From Sternotherus odoratus (lineage: Eukaryota; Chordata; Testudines; Kinosternidae): a stretch of 64,000 nt of DNA. Below, in pieces: positions 21,111 through 32,280 of this stretch. The position numbers and the translations under genes were made by a program. Position 1 is the stretch's first letter. The number at the start of each line of letters is the position of its first letter. The stretch covers positions 291,511,041 through 291,575,040 of the forward strand of contig JAVMKO010000001.1 in the NCBI GenBank assembly GCA_032164245.1, given 5' to 3'. The notes under the pieces were generated by a model, which saw only the letters and a program-made list of their open reading frames with translations, was not told the DNA's origin and searched no databases.

Positions 21111-23413
21111 AATGTTATACTTACAAGATTTGAAAGCTCTTAATGGGAAAATTAGTTGCAATAACCCAGATGCAGTATGGAAATGCCAAAGGTATTTCTG
21201 CCAGAAGGGATATAGAAAATGACTTCAAGCATATAAGCATCACTACATTTGCACTTCTGTAGCTTAAGCGATCATAGAAAGGACTCTATTATTTCTAACA
21301 TGGAGGATAAGCATCAAAAAGGTAGCACTTACAGCTGTTAATTAATGCAACTGTTCTATTCCATCTTAATTTTTAAAAAGTCACAAAGGCATTTCATACT
21401 CCTACTACACATTCTTGTTCCCAACTCAACCAACATTCATTTAAAACCATGCATTGCAGTATAGAAAATATTTTTATAACAAAAGCCATTACAGAACACG
21501 TGATGGGAGCAAGTATCAGTCTACTTGGCAGAACATAGTGAAACAACTTGCTTTCAAAAAGTCAGCAAAAAAAAAAATCGTACTAGTAGAATACCTGCAA
21601 AATTTGAGAATCTGTTTCCTTTTCCCCAAAAACTGAAAGCAGAGAAAAAAATATACTCTCTTTGAATCCAAGAAAGAAATATAATGGATTAATTCTGAAT
21701 TGTTAAATACTATTTAAAATGTGTTCTTCCCCCCTGTTCCAAGCTGCATGTTAAGAGCTTTCCAATGCGTAGGGTTAAATCAGAAATTAGCCAGGCACAA
21801 AGGCAACTTTCTCTATACCTAAAGCTTAAAAAAATTCAGAGCTTTTCCAAGAAAGGTGAAATAAAAATATCTGTTTTCATGGATAAAATATAAGAATATA
21901 ACCAGCACTGATAATGTACATTTTAATCTGACAGAAATCAGTGTGTGGAAAAAAGCAGGAATAGCAATGAAATTGTTCAATGGCAGAAAACACATACTGC
22001 CCCCAAAATAACTCAGAAGACATCGAAGCCCAGAATTATATCCTGCTTAATAAATCAATAAATCCATGTTTTTTATTTTTGTTTAAAACTATCTGTTCAA
22101 CCTCAAGTAGACAAGATGTGCATACAAATACTACAACATATGGGTTCATATCTCACAGTCTTTTCACTGGTTTCAACAAACTTTGGATCAGACCCTATAT
22201 GAACAACTCTATTACAGTAAAGCATTATGCATCTCATTTATATGGAAACATTCTGACTTCTCCTTTGAATGCAGAAAAACTGTTAGAACATTAAATTCTG
22301 AATTAAAGTTCTGATGCCACAGTAGGACAATCTTAAAAATATATTTTTCTAAGACTCATTATTGCACTCAAATGCTTTCTACATTTCCTTTCCCACTATA
22401 CTAATTACCGACAGGCTAGTTTGTAAACCCATGTTCTTGCCTTTATAATCAGCCTGTTGTTACCTTTTAAGTGCAACAATCCAATGATGTAACATCACAC
22501 TTTAGTTACATATTGATAAAGGCAGAAGAGTTAACAACCATTTAAAAAAAACAAAAAACTATTGCCTGTCACTTTAACAGTTACTTGATACAGATTTCAA
22601 GATATGCGGTTATTAAATGTTAAAATGTCACGTATCCTAGTATAAAGTTTTGTCAAATTATACCACCCTTCTCTTAGTACTGGCAGTGTTCAACTTCAAC
22701 TTCCTTTCTGGGTGAAATCTCCACTGAATAGGGGTGCAAGGAAAAAAGTTTTTGAGTTCAAGAGAAAATATTCAACAGCAACAAAAATCCCAGGTTATGT
22801 ACAATCCTCTTCAAAATCTGCTGGGAATTCAAGTGCCTAGCAAGTGATTTTTAATGTATCCCTTCTTAACAGAAATCTGTTCTCCCACTAATAACCTGAA
22901 ATTTCCTTCTGGCTAGTGGAAATGAAAATGTAGTCCGGTCATATTAAAATCACCACTTCAAATAAGCAGAGCAATGAAGTACAGGACTTAATAGAAGATT
23001 GATAGACTTTATGGAGAGCACTGAGGATGGACACCCCAGTATGATGAAAGGGAGGAAGAGGAACTTTTGTAGGTGGTGGTTGGCAGAGTTCCTGTCTGAA
23101 TGATTATTTTAGACTACTGGGATTTTGTTGCAATAATGATTAGGGTGCCTACATGCTTATATAGGCAATTTTTCTTTAAAATATATAAATCAAAGCGCAA
23201 ATACGTATTTATTGCTGAAGAGTAAAAACTCCACAGGAGAAAGAACTCCAAAAGCATTTGTTTGGGATGGGTGGGTTTTTTTTTGGGGGGGGGGGGGAAG
23301 GGGGAGGGAGTTGTTTACTTTTTAAAAATTCTTTAATTTTAATATGTATTTGAACTTTACTGCTCAGAAATCCTAGAGAAAATCTTTGAAGAGCAATGAA
23401 AAATGAGTTTGTC
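21111..23413. other. Intronic DNA, nothing recognised
   Basis: AT-rich sequence with a T-then-G run at about 23275-23297. No gene or transposon end supported. Confidence 0.5.
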
Positions 23414-23829
23414 TAAGTGCATGGCTACACTTGCGAGTCAGAGCGCATTAAAGCAGCCCCGTGCACAGCGTCCACACTGGCAAAGCACGTAGAGTACTCT
23501 GACTGCGCAGCTAGAGTGCTCCTGGTAATCCACCTCGGCGAGTGGAATAATGTTTGATACACCCCCACTGGAGCGCTGCAGCACCAGTGTGGACACCCTG
23601 GTCTGCTAATGCACTCTAAGCAGCCTCCAGAACTGTCCCACACTGCCTGTTCTAGCCACTCTGGTCATCACTTTGAATGCTAATGACCTGCCCTGAGGTG
23701 ACCAACCATCAGACCCACCCCTTAAATTCTCTGGGAATTTTGAAAATCCCCTTCCTGTTTGCTAAGCCAAGGTGGAGTTCTCTCGGTGCATCTTTCCAAA
23801 TGACCATGCCTCCACGTGCCAGGTGATCC

Positions 23830-24310
23830 CCGGTATGGAGCAATGGCGAGGTGCTAGACCTCAACAGTGTTTAGGGGGAGGAAGCTGATGGAAGTTGCAG
23901 GAATTACAATACCTTCAGGCAGATATCAAGGGACATGATGGAAAGGGGCCATGACCTGGACACAGTGCAGTGCAGGGTTAAAGTGAAGGAGCTGCGGAAT
24001 GCCTATTGCAGAGCCCACGAGGCAAACCACTGCCCCGGTGCTGTCCCCGTGACCTGCTGTTTCTACAAAGGGGTGACAGAATATTTGGGGGAGAACCCAC
24101 CTCCGCTCCGAGAACCACCATGGACACTTCTAAGCCCAGTTCAACAAGGCAGGAGGAGGGAAGAGGGAGCCAGGATGCTGAGGAGGAAGACACCCCAGAA
24201 TCCTTAGATGCATGCAGCCAGGAGCTCTTCTCGAGCCAGGAGGAAGGTAGCCAGTCACAGCGGCCAGTGCTTGGGGAAGGACGAACACCAGAGGAGGCAC
24301 CCAGTAAGCA
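23830..24310 (+). pseudogene. Harbinger Myb/SANT-like protein, broken
   Basis: The plus strand encodes NGEVLDLNSV, an in-frame TAG at 23872-23874 where the family has Trp (WGEE), then NYNTFRQISRDMMERGHD and QCRVKVKELRNAYCRAHEAN. This is the trihelix/Myb-SANT fold of the accessory protein that helps Harbinger transposase bind and enter the nucleus (family knowledge). Near 24110 the frame shifts, and the acidic tail ESLDACSQELFSSQEEGSQS continues in another frame. The protein is not producible as it stands. Confidence 0.85.
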
Positions 24311-24409
24311 GCTTTCATTTTGGGAAGAAAATTATTTGGTGTGGACTCTTGGAGTGAGGAGGATTAGGGCAGCATGCATGCCTAGATGCAGAATAGGGCG
24401 TTGATATGC

Positions 24410-25560
24410 TCACATATTGCGGTAATCCGCCTCAGTGATCTCTTCAAAGGTCTCATCCAGGACTTTGGCTCTCCCAAGAAACCAACACAAGCGCATTGCC
24501 CATGTGGTCCTTGTTCCAGTCAGGCTAACATGTCCACGCCACTGTGCTGTGAGGGGAGGGGGGACCACTGTAGCACACAGGTAAGCTGCATATGGGCCAG
24601 GGCGGAAGCCACATTGTAGTAGAAGACACTCCCTTGCTTCCCAAATCACTCTCAGCAGCCAGATATCTTCCAGGACAAACTCTTGTGGAAAATGTGGGGA
24701 CAATGTTCAGTATAGGGCCCCCTGTAGCTATTGGCTCTCCCCAACACACAGAAACCCAGGTGGGGTGGTGCCAGAATTGTAATATGCGTTTCATCTATCG
24801 CCCCTCTGCAATTAGGGAAACGCATTTGTGCAAAGCCAGCCACAATGTCATGCACATTCATAGAATCATAGAATATCAGGTTTGGAAGGGACCTTAGGAG
24901 GTCTCCTAGTCCAACCCCCTGCTCAAAGCAGGACTAATCTCCAACTAAATCATCCCAGCCAGGGCGTTGTCACGCCTGACCTTAAAAAGCTGGGTAAAAA
25001 TGTTACCCAGAGTCACAATTCTTTTGAGCAGGATGCAATTAATGGCCCTGCAAACTTGCATCAACATGGTTTCAAACTGGTTAGCAATCAATCAATAGCT
25101 GTCTGGAGTTGTCAGCTTCCAGATTGCAATAGCTACCCGCTTCTCCACCACCAGGGCAGCTCTCAATCTCGTGTCCTTGTACTGCAGGGTGGGGGGCAAG
25201 CTCCAAACACAGTCCCATGAAAGTGGCTCTTCTCATCCGAAAGTTCTGCAGTCACTGCTTGTCATCCCAGACTTGCATGACAATGCGATCCCACCACTCA
25301 ATGATTGTTTCCTGAGTCCAAAAGAGGCATTCCACGGTGGTGAGCATGTCCGTGAATATCACAAGCAATCTCATGTCATATGCGTTACTTGAGTGAATAT
25401 CATCCTCAGAGTCCTCACTGTCAGTTTGGATCTTAAGGAATAACTCGACTGCCAAATGTGATGTGCTGGCGAGACTTGTCAGCATGTTCCTCAGCAGTTT
25501 GGGCTCCATTCCCATAGACCGAAAACGAAGACAGAGCACGCAGTACAAAAAATGTTGAAA
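24410..25560 (-). pseudogene. Harbinger DDE transposase, broken by stops and a CR1
   Basis: On the minus strand, the segment ending at about 25252 has ETIIEWWDRIVMQVWDD, then DTRLRAALVVEKRVAIAIWK near 25170-25110 followed by a stop. Downstream of a CR1 fragment comes FAQMRFPNCRGAIDETHITI (24832-24770), which holds the first catalytic Asp of the GAIDGTHI-type block of PIF/Harbinger DDE_4 nucleases. Later acidic residues could not be placed. The small frames here on the plus strand are shadows. Confidence 0.85.
24857..24990 (-). repeat. CR1 3' end nested in the Harbinger transposase
   Basis: 'tcatagaatcatagaatatc', 'ctcctagtccaaccccctgc' and 'aaagcaggactaatctccaa' are the reverse complement of the standard CR1 tail. 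The insertion lies between the transposase segments VTLGN and VHDIVAGF, so it post-dates the Harbinger insertion. Confidence 0.85.
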
Positions 25561-25872
25561 GATGGCGCCAAATTGGACGAAGCACAGGGATTGCTGGGAT
25601 GCGAAGCGATGCGTTGGGACAGGACCCAGAACGCCCCGCCCCCTTTACCCCCTTCCTACAAGCCACAGCACCAGAATGGGAAGAGGTGCTCTGTGGGATA
25701 ATGCTGCCCATAATGCACCACGCCCAATGCCGCTGCAAGTGCCACAAATGTGGCCACGCCACTGCTCTTGCAGCTGACAATGTGGACAGACTGCAGTGCT
25801 TTCCCTACTGTGCTCTCCAAAGGCCAGTTTAATTCACATCACTCTACATCTGCAAGTGTAGTCATGCCCTAA

Positions 25873-28598
25873 GTTAAAATCTGACACTGTATTATGTAAT
25901 TTTAGAGGAACAGAGAAACAACAGGCAAAGGTACTTAATCAGAATCTCAAACTGCCTCTTCATGGAGTTGAATGAAGCCAATGTAACTAACTCTATCCTC
26001 ACTAGACACAACATGATTTCTGCTTGTTATAGACTAATTCAAATGAGCAAAAAACCGTGTGTTTTGGTTTCATTTTCTCTGTATCAATTATTTTTACCTC
26101 TATGTATATGCCTTTGAGACTCCTGTATCTAACCTTCTTACTATTAAACTTTACAGACTTTTATTTGAAGTTGCCTGCTGTTGCTCTAATTTAGCAGGAT
26201 CAGGACCCAGAAAAAGCTGAGGTGAAGTTTCTTGTTGAGGGCCCCATTATCATGGAGGTGGAAGCCCGGGGGAAAAGATATGGTAGACAAGACAGTGTCT
26301 CGAGTTTCGCTGTTTCAAGTAGAAGTTTACTTTGATGCCATCCAGTATGGTATCAGAAGTGCTTTGCCTGCTCCAGATATGAATTTCACTAGGTTTTTTA
26401 ACCAGGACAGAAGTCAGAAATATTGCAAGAACAACTGTGCGCTTAACTCTATTTGGAAATCCAAGCAAACAACTGGCTCCCAGCAGATTATGCTATACTT
26501 CACCCTCACCTGCACTGTTTAAAACATTAATTTTGTTATGAAAATACTTAATTATGCTCCATAGTAGCTGCTTACTCTGAGCTATACAGAAAGTACAATG
26601 AGCACAGGCTCGCTCAGACTGGAAGTACTGCATTGTTCCTCCAAGGACTTGTACAGCTAATCAGAAGTGGTGAATAAATTCCAGAGGGAGCCACATCCAG
26701 CCCTCCTTAACCAGAAGAATAGTTATCATGGCTTACGGTCAAATGGTGAGGGAGAAGTGATAGAAAAAGACAACTCTTAAAAATACTACTACAAACTTTT
26801 AAAATAAAGACCGTCTTTCCTACCTTTGCCATTGGTTTATAAACACCCTGAACTTCCAGTATTTATGGCATCAGCATCAGGAGCCATTTACCAAACTAAT
26901 TAAAATACAAGAAATTACCATAATATTTGTTGGAAAACTCCACAGAAAAATAAACACATGCAATAAGAGAGTTTAGCTTCAGAAAAATCATTGTCTCGCA
27001 TACTGGGTGGACCGCTACAATAATCTCTCAAGGAATTGGCAACTGAGCTTCTGATTAGACATACCTAAGTTTACACCCTGCACATCTGGAAAAGTTACAG
27101 CATGAGATGTCAGCTTATTTTAGCTAGGAACTCTGCAACTCTCATGTCTTTATTTGAGAGAGAAAAATACAGGCTCTGGAGTACTCCAAATTAAACATGA
27201 CAAACACCATATGATCAAATTCCGGGAAACAATGTAATTAAAGAACTTACCTGTGGTCCCCCTCTAAATAAGCAACTTTCTTGTTAAACGGCAGACTAAA
27301 CATTTTGAACCACAAGCAGTTTTTTATGGACAGTTGCTGTATGTGTTCAAACAGGACTCCCTCCACTTGACTTCCTATCCCCTGTGCCTTTGGCCTATCT
27401 TATATAGAACGCATCAGAAGGTAGCATTTTTGGTAACTCCTAGACACAAATTGCTCATTGCAATGCTGATATTTATACTCTATGCTCCCTCTTTAAAACT
27501 TCATTTTAGCAATCCTCAAATTACAACTACTCTCACCCCAAACTCCACATAATTAACTTCTCTTCATAATACACAGCTCATTAGAACATGAAAAATATTC
27601 AGCTTACATGAACAAGAAGCCGCATATTTAAAAACACATTTAGATCATTTATAAAAGTTGATTCCACATAAGGTTTGATTAAAAATGTACTGAATGCTGA
27701 ATCGTTCTCACTGCACATGTTAAGGTGTGAATCACTTTAAAATTACGAGCTGAAAGCCTGTGCATTGGATGAGAGTAATTTGTAAAGTCATGTGTGTAAA
27801 AATTACAAAAATGGTTGATAACGTAAAATCTGGATGGTAACAGACTGTGAAACCCAACGATGACAGAACCTGGTGATTTTCTAAACAAAAAAGGGCTTGC
27901 AACCATGCTTGTAGCTGTTTCATCACATCACTCTTACTTTACAGACAGTTTAGGCTTCAGAGTGACACACTGACATTCCTGGAATCTTCTTATATCGCTA
28001 TAGTAAGTAATAAAACATTTTAAAATGAAAGTCAGTTTATTTTCTCTCTTAACTATAAGAATTTTTCCGTACGGATTAATGCATGAGACTGCCTCTTGTA
28101 CCAACTTTTACAGGATGTGTCTGAGTCTTCTCCATTTCCACAACATATTTAGGGACTGCATATGCCACTCCCTCAGGATTAAAATGTACTACGTCTCAAA
28201 ATCAGAGCCTTTTCTACTCAAAACTCATTTGGAAAAAGTCAACACCACTTCCAAAGCAGGCTATTTTTTTTATATTTGTGTCACTATTGGATCAATTCAA
28301 TCTGATTGCCAAAGCATGAAATTAGATTTGCAAAGGAATTTCTGACCCTCTTTAATTGACTCTCAGGTCAATTAAAAAACTTTGTTCTGGAATATTTAGT
28401 CCATTATTATGAATAACCGGTCCAATACAAACTAACGGTTTAACTTCTACAAAGGAATACAATTGAACAGGCAGAAACAGGTATACAGATCTTTAGAAAT
28501 ATTTCTACTGCTCTACAATCCCTACTAGTCCTGAACAATATACTCATAAAAGCAATAACTCTCAACAAAGAATACAAAGAAAAAAAGAGAGAAAATAC
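25873..28598. other. Intronic DNA, nothing recognised
   Basis: AT-rich FCHSD2 intron without supported genes or repeats. Small frames on both strands lack protein-like features. Confidence 0.5.
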
Positions 28599-28743
28599 CT
28601 TTTTTAACTGTTGTTCCTTAAAGCACCTGACTGTCCTGGCAGGTTCAGAAATTAGGTTCTTGTAGTTTTCACAGGTAGTGAGCCGGGATTGGGCCACCTG
28701 CATTGTGCCTTCTAGAAATGATTTCCAAACTGGATACATGCTT
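28599..28743 (-). CDS. FCHSD2: FCHSD2 exon B, F-BAR domain, approx. residues 82-129
   Basis: The minus strand reads SMYPVWKSFLEGTMQVAQSR, then a stretch containing CENYKNLISEPARTVR and ending KEQQLKK. This is the F-BAR region of FCHSD2 containing the conserved YPVWKSFLEGT and SEPARTVR segments. The acceptor (gtttgtag) lies above 28743 and the donor GTATTT below 28599. The 145 bases are one A completing the previous arginine codon plus 48 codons, ending in phase 0. Small differences from the mammalian protein, such as CF instead of SL before KEQQ, look like ordinary divergence. The upstream intron is about 1.1 kb; its exon-proximal end contains a DIRS/Ngaro-like repeat starting about 90 bp away. 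Confidence 0.96.
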
Positions 28744-28834
28744 CTACAAACAAACATTAAAAGATGGCGAGAAAGGGGAAAAGGGAGACAGGAATATTTT
28801 ACTTTTACTGCTACTAATCATTTATAAAACACTG

Positions 28835-29760
28835 TTAACATATGCACTGCTTTACAGAGTAGGACACTCTTAGCGGCTGACTTGCCCTTGCAGTATTTGT
28901 GGGTGGAGGCCTCTGCTCTCTTAGCCCCAGGGAAGCTTGGGAAGGCATCGATGCCACCGAAAGTTTGGGTCCCCTACTGCTCCCGGGACTCAGTGACAGA
29001 TCCTTTAAGGGGTTAAGGGCCCCTACCAGGGAGGCATGTCCACTTGGAGTGGCAGGGCAGCCCAAACTGGGCCCTGATGCCCCAGGACCTTTCTTGCTCA
29101 GTACTGGGGAGCTGTGCATCTTCCTTTTCTTTCTGGGCATTGGTGATGGGAGCGGTGCTGGGCGGAGTCCAGTGACGGGGGTGTGCTGTGCATTGAGACC
29201 GAGGTAGTAGGCAAGTCTTGGCAGGACGGCTTGGAAGCCAGATGAAGGGCAGCCTATATGAGGAGAGCCTGCAAATGAATATCCTGCTATTTCTGAGTCC
29301 TGGGTCAAAAATGTTTACAAATATGATACTTGTTCTTCACATGTGATTCCCCCAAGCACTTAAGGCAGCTTCTATGGGGGTCACTTACAGGCCTAGGCCC
29401 ATTACAGTCTGCACAGGGCTTAAACCCTGGAGACCAGGCATGCCCTGCCACTGGGACTCTAACTTCTGACTCTTAACAACTACGTAACCTTAAGGCTTGA
29501 AGTCAGAAGAGACGAAACTGCTAGCCCTTGCTATGCAAGGAAGGGTGCTCTGACTACCACCACACGCGGTAAGAAAGAACTGAGAGAGCGTAGGGCTAGC
29601 GATGCCCAATATATATTGATACGAGTGAAGCACTCAAGAGGGCACCACAGCCAACTCAATGGATACTGCTAAGGCAAAAATCTCTGATGACCATATGCAT
29701 GGGTGTGTGCACACCTACAATGGAACTGAGATGAGCAAACACTTGAAGAACGTTAATGTG
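28835..29760 (-). mobile_element. DIRS/Ngaro-like retroelement 5' fragment
   Basis: Read on the minus strand, the upper part (from 'gttcttcaagtgtttgctca' to 'ctctctcagttctttcttac') matches the terminal region of a retroelement common in turtles and crocodilians. It runs into a broken frame with CLGESH and ICKHF. It then continues as a 157-codon frame (29308-28835) rich in Pro/Ser/Lys with PRKKRKMHSSP, resembling a gag-like ORF1. The assignment to the DIRS group is from memory of similar sequences and is uncertain; an LTR element is the alternative. The fragment occupies most of the intron between exons A and B. Confidence 0.5.
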
Positions 29761-29863
29761 TTAATGTGCTACAGAAGAAAGGGTTCTTCGTTGTTGTGTA
29801 GAATAATAACACAAATTGGCAATGTAAGAACATCTATTTTAAAAGTTCCAATTGTTAAATTAC

Positions 29864-29940
29864 CTATAATCATTTCGCTCATCTGTTTTTATTCCAGGCC
29901 AATCCTTCTTTAAGTATTGACTAGCCAACTTCTGAATGCC
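29864..29940 (-). CDS. FCHSD2: FCHSD2 exon A, F-BAR domain, approx. residues 56-81
   Basis: Exon of FCHSD2, an F-BAR and double-SH3 adaptor that binds curved membrane and promotes WASP/Arp2/3 actin assembly at endocytic sites (family knowledge). The minus strand reads GIQKLASQYLKKDWPG followed by IKTDERNDY, closely matching the F-BAR helix of vertebrate FCHSD2 as I recall it. An AG acceptor lies just above 29940 and a GT donor just below 29864. The 77 bases are 25 codons plus AG, and the split arginine codon is finished by the A opening the next exon at 28743. This is the most 5' exon I could find. The preceding exon, expected to end near KKAAIEREYAQ, is not visible between here and 64000. 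Confidence 0.93.
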
Positions 29941-30299
29941 CTATAAATAAAATAAAAAGACTGTGTTAAAAACAAATAAGAGAATGTACTATAAAAAGGA
30001 GTTTCACTATAATAATCTCAAACACAAATACAAAAATTTGACATTTTAAGAAACAACCCAGTAATCTATCATTTTAATAAATGAATAGAATACAAAACGA
30101 TTCCTCTTTCCCCATATATCTTTTTATATTTTTGCTTTGTATTGAGGTATGTTGATTCACTTTATTTGGTTTTATGGTAATGTTATTAGCTTTGTTTTAT
30201 ATATACTGCCCTAATCACTCTAGACAAACAAGAGTCCATTAGACTATTCAACATGGAGAACGTGTGTGACCAAAATAAGTAGCATGAAATAGATATAAC
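29941..30299. other. Intron upstream of FCHSD2 exon A
   Basis: AT-rich. It contains the acceptor polypyrimidine tract of exon A and otherwise nothing recognised. Confidence 0.5.
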
Positions 30300-31150
30300 A
30301 TAAGAATGGCTGTACTGGATAAGACCAAAGGTCCATCCAGCCCAGTATCCTGTCTGCCGACAATGGCCAATGCCAGGTGCCCCAGAGTGAGTGAACCTAA
30401 CAGGAAATGAACAAGTGATATCTCTCCTGCCATCCATCACTCCCCTCTGACAAACACAGGCTAAGGACACCATTCCTTATTCATCCTGGCTAATAATGGA
30501 CTTAACCTCCATAAATTTATCTAGTTCTCTTTTAAACCCTGTTATATTCCTAGCCTTCACAACCTCCTCAGGCAAGGAGTTCCACAGGTTGACTGTGCGC
30601 TGTGTGAAGAAGAACGTCCTTTTATTTGTTTTAAACCTGCTGTCCATTAATTTCATTTGGTGGCCCCTAGTTCTTATATTATGGGAACAAGTAAATAACT
30701 TTTTCTTATTCACTTTATCCATACCACTCATGATTTTATATACCTCTATCATATCCCCCCTTAGTCTCCTCTTTTCAAAACTGAAAAGTCCTAGCCTCTT
30801 TAATCTCTCCTCATATGGGACCTGTTCCAACCAATAATCATTTTAGTTGCCCTTCTCTGAACCTTTTCTAATGTCAGTATATCCTTTTAAAGATGATGAG
30901 ACCACATATGTACGCAGTATTCAAGATGTGGACGTCCCAAGGATTTACATAAGGGCAATAAGATATTTTCTGTCTTGTTCTCTATCCCTTTTTTTAATGA
31001 TTCCTAACATCCCGTTTGCTTTTTTGACTGCTGCTTCACACTGCATGGACGTCTTTAGAGAACTATCCATGATGACTCCAAGATCTTTTTCCTGATTAGT
31101 TGTAGCTAAATTAGCCCCCCATCATATTGTATGTATAGTTGGGGTTATTT
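30300..31150 (-). mobile_element. CR1 LINE 3' portion
   Basis: The plus strand starts 'taagaatggctgtactggat' and 'ccaaaggtccatccagccca', the reverse complement of a CR1 3' untranslated region. Then follows the ORF2 C-terminus (30477-30830) and further RT-proximal sequence up to about 31150. It is truncated at its 5' end, as is usual for CR1. Confidence 0.85.
30477..30830 (-). pseudogene. CR1 ORF2 C-terminal domain fragment
   Basis: A stop-free 117-codon frame containing YEERLKRLGLFSFEKRRLRG, DMIEVYKIMSG and RTVNLWNSLPEEVVKARNI. This is the conserved region after the reverse transcriptase of CR1 ORF2 (LGLFSLEKRRLRGDLIEVYKIL and WNSLPEEVV). It ends at a natural stop. The endonuclease and RT are absent, so the copy is dead although this segment is well preserved. 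Confidence 0.9.
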
Positions 31151-31189
31151 TTTCCAATGTGCACTACTTTACATAAATATAAACAAACT

Positions 31190-31634
31190 AATTTGTCTAA
31201 CAATTGACTGACCACGATTTATAACCAAACGGACTTGTAGGTTCTAAAGTTTTACAATTTTTTTTACATAACTGCACTAAAAACAAAACAAAGTAATTCT
31301 ACATTTGTAATTTGCACTTTCATGATAAAGAGGTTGCACTACCGTATTTGTATGAGTTGAATTGAAAAATACTATTTCTTTTGTTTCTCTATTTTACAGT
31401 ACAAATATAGATAAAAATAATACAAAGTGAGCACTGTACATTTTGTATTCTGTGATGTAACTGAAATAAATACATTTGAAAATGTAGAACATCCAAAAAT
31501 ATTCATAATTATTTAAAATTTGTATTATATTATTTACAGTGCAATTAAAACTGCAATTAATTACAAATCATTTTTAAAATGGAGTTAATTTGTGTTTAGT
31601 TAATCGCTTGAGTTAACTGCAATTAACTGACAGC
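31190..31634 (-). repeat. AT-rich interspersed repeat, copy 2 (reverse)
   Basis: 'ggacttgtaggttctaaagt' and 'ttagttaatcgcttgagtta' are the reverse complement of motifs in the copies at 8519 and 59668. It ends 'aattaactgacagcc' at about 31634, presumably the element terminus. Confidence 0.7.
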
Positions 31635-31899
31635 CTTGTACTTCAGTCATTTTTCAGGGTAGAACGACACTTAATATGACCACTGCAATCTTTATGCAAA
31701 TGGGTCTTTGTCTGGATAGCTGGAAGAAAAGGGTTTCCTGAAATCAGGTGCGGAAGAGGAATATTTATAGGGATGGAGGAAAGGCAGGAAGCGGTTTGGA
31801 TCAGGTCAGGACAAGGTCATTGCATTTTCCTTTCCTGATGACCAGAAGAGGGGCAGTATTTATATGTTATGCAGCCAGAGTGGCCCGCTTTACCTTGAT

Positions 31900-32078
31900 A
31901 AGGCTGGCTGTTGGCAAAATAGGATATTAAGTCAGCTTTTCCTATTACTACCAATGAAGCCTTCCAATTTCAGCCTGTTGGGTTTCTGTTTTGAGAGTCA
32001 GTTTTATTTAGATAAATCACTTCCAATGGAATTATCCATCTCTATCTCATTATTTGAAAAATTCAGTAAAATACAGAA
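31900..32078 (+). pseudogene. YR-retroelement reverse transcriptase, first part
   Basis: The plus strand encodes LLPMKPSNFSLLGFCFESQF and YLDKSLPMELSISISLFEKF, the palm region of DIRS-type RT (family pattern LLPV.P.D..LLGF.F...YYDK.LPMG.S). A frameshift separates this from an upstream D-I-K-S-A-F-like segment near 31925. The frame runs straight into SKIQ at 32078, where the Penelope element enters. The host frame resumes at 34804-34812. Confidence 0.75.
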
Positions 32079-32113
32079 TCAGAGAGGTAGCTGTGTTAGT
32101 CTGGAATAGCAGA

Positions 32114-32230
32114 GGTAACAGAGAGTCCTGTGGCACCTTAAAGACTAACTAAAGTATTGAAGCATAAGCTTCCGTGGGCTAATACCCACTTCCTCGGATG
32201 CATGCAGTGGAAGTGTCCAGGGGCAGGTAT
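32114..32230. repeat. PLE-1 left terminal inverted repeat
   Basis: 'cttaaagactaactaaagta' and 'cataagcttccgtgggctaa' recur as complement at 34722-34798, nearly perfect over 77 bp. They extend with more mismatches to about 118 bp through 'agtggaagtgtccaggggca'. Confidence 0.85.
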
Positions 32231-32280
32231 CTATCACAAGGGGCCACAACAGTGGTACCCCTAACTCACCCAGCAATATC

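Larger units (their letters stand above)
23417..25869. mobile_element. Decayed autonomous-type PIF/Harbinger transposon
   Basis: A 2453-bp element with ends GTGCATGGCTACACTTGC and GCAAGTGTAGTCATGCCC (inverted, two mismatches) and identical TAA duplications at 23414-23416 and 25870-25872. It holds the two genes characteristic of Harbinger elements, a Myb/SANT-like DNA-binding protein on the plus strand and a DDE transposase on the minus strand, facing each other. Both carry stops or frameshifts. A CR1 fragment splits the transposase. It lies in the 8-kb intron between FCHSD2 exons B and C. Confidence 0.9.

Noticed and set aside
24525..25220. Several plus- and minus-strand frames within the Harbinger element
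   Set aside because: All but the segments matching transposase blocks are shadows or lie across the nested CR1.
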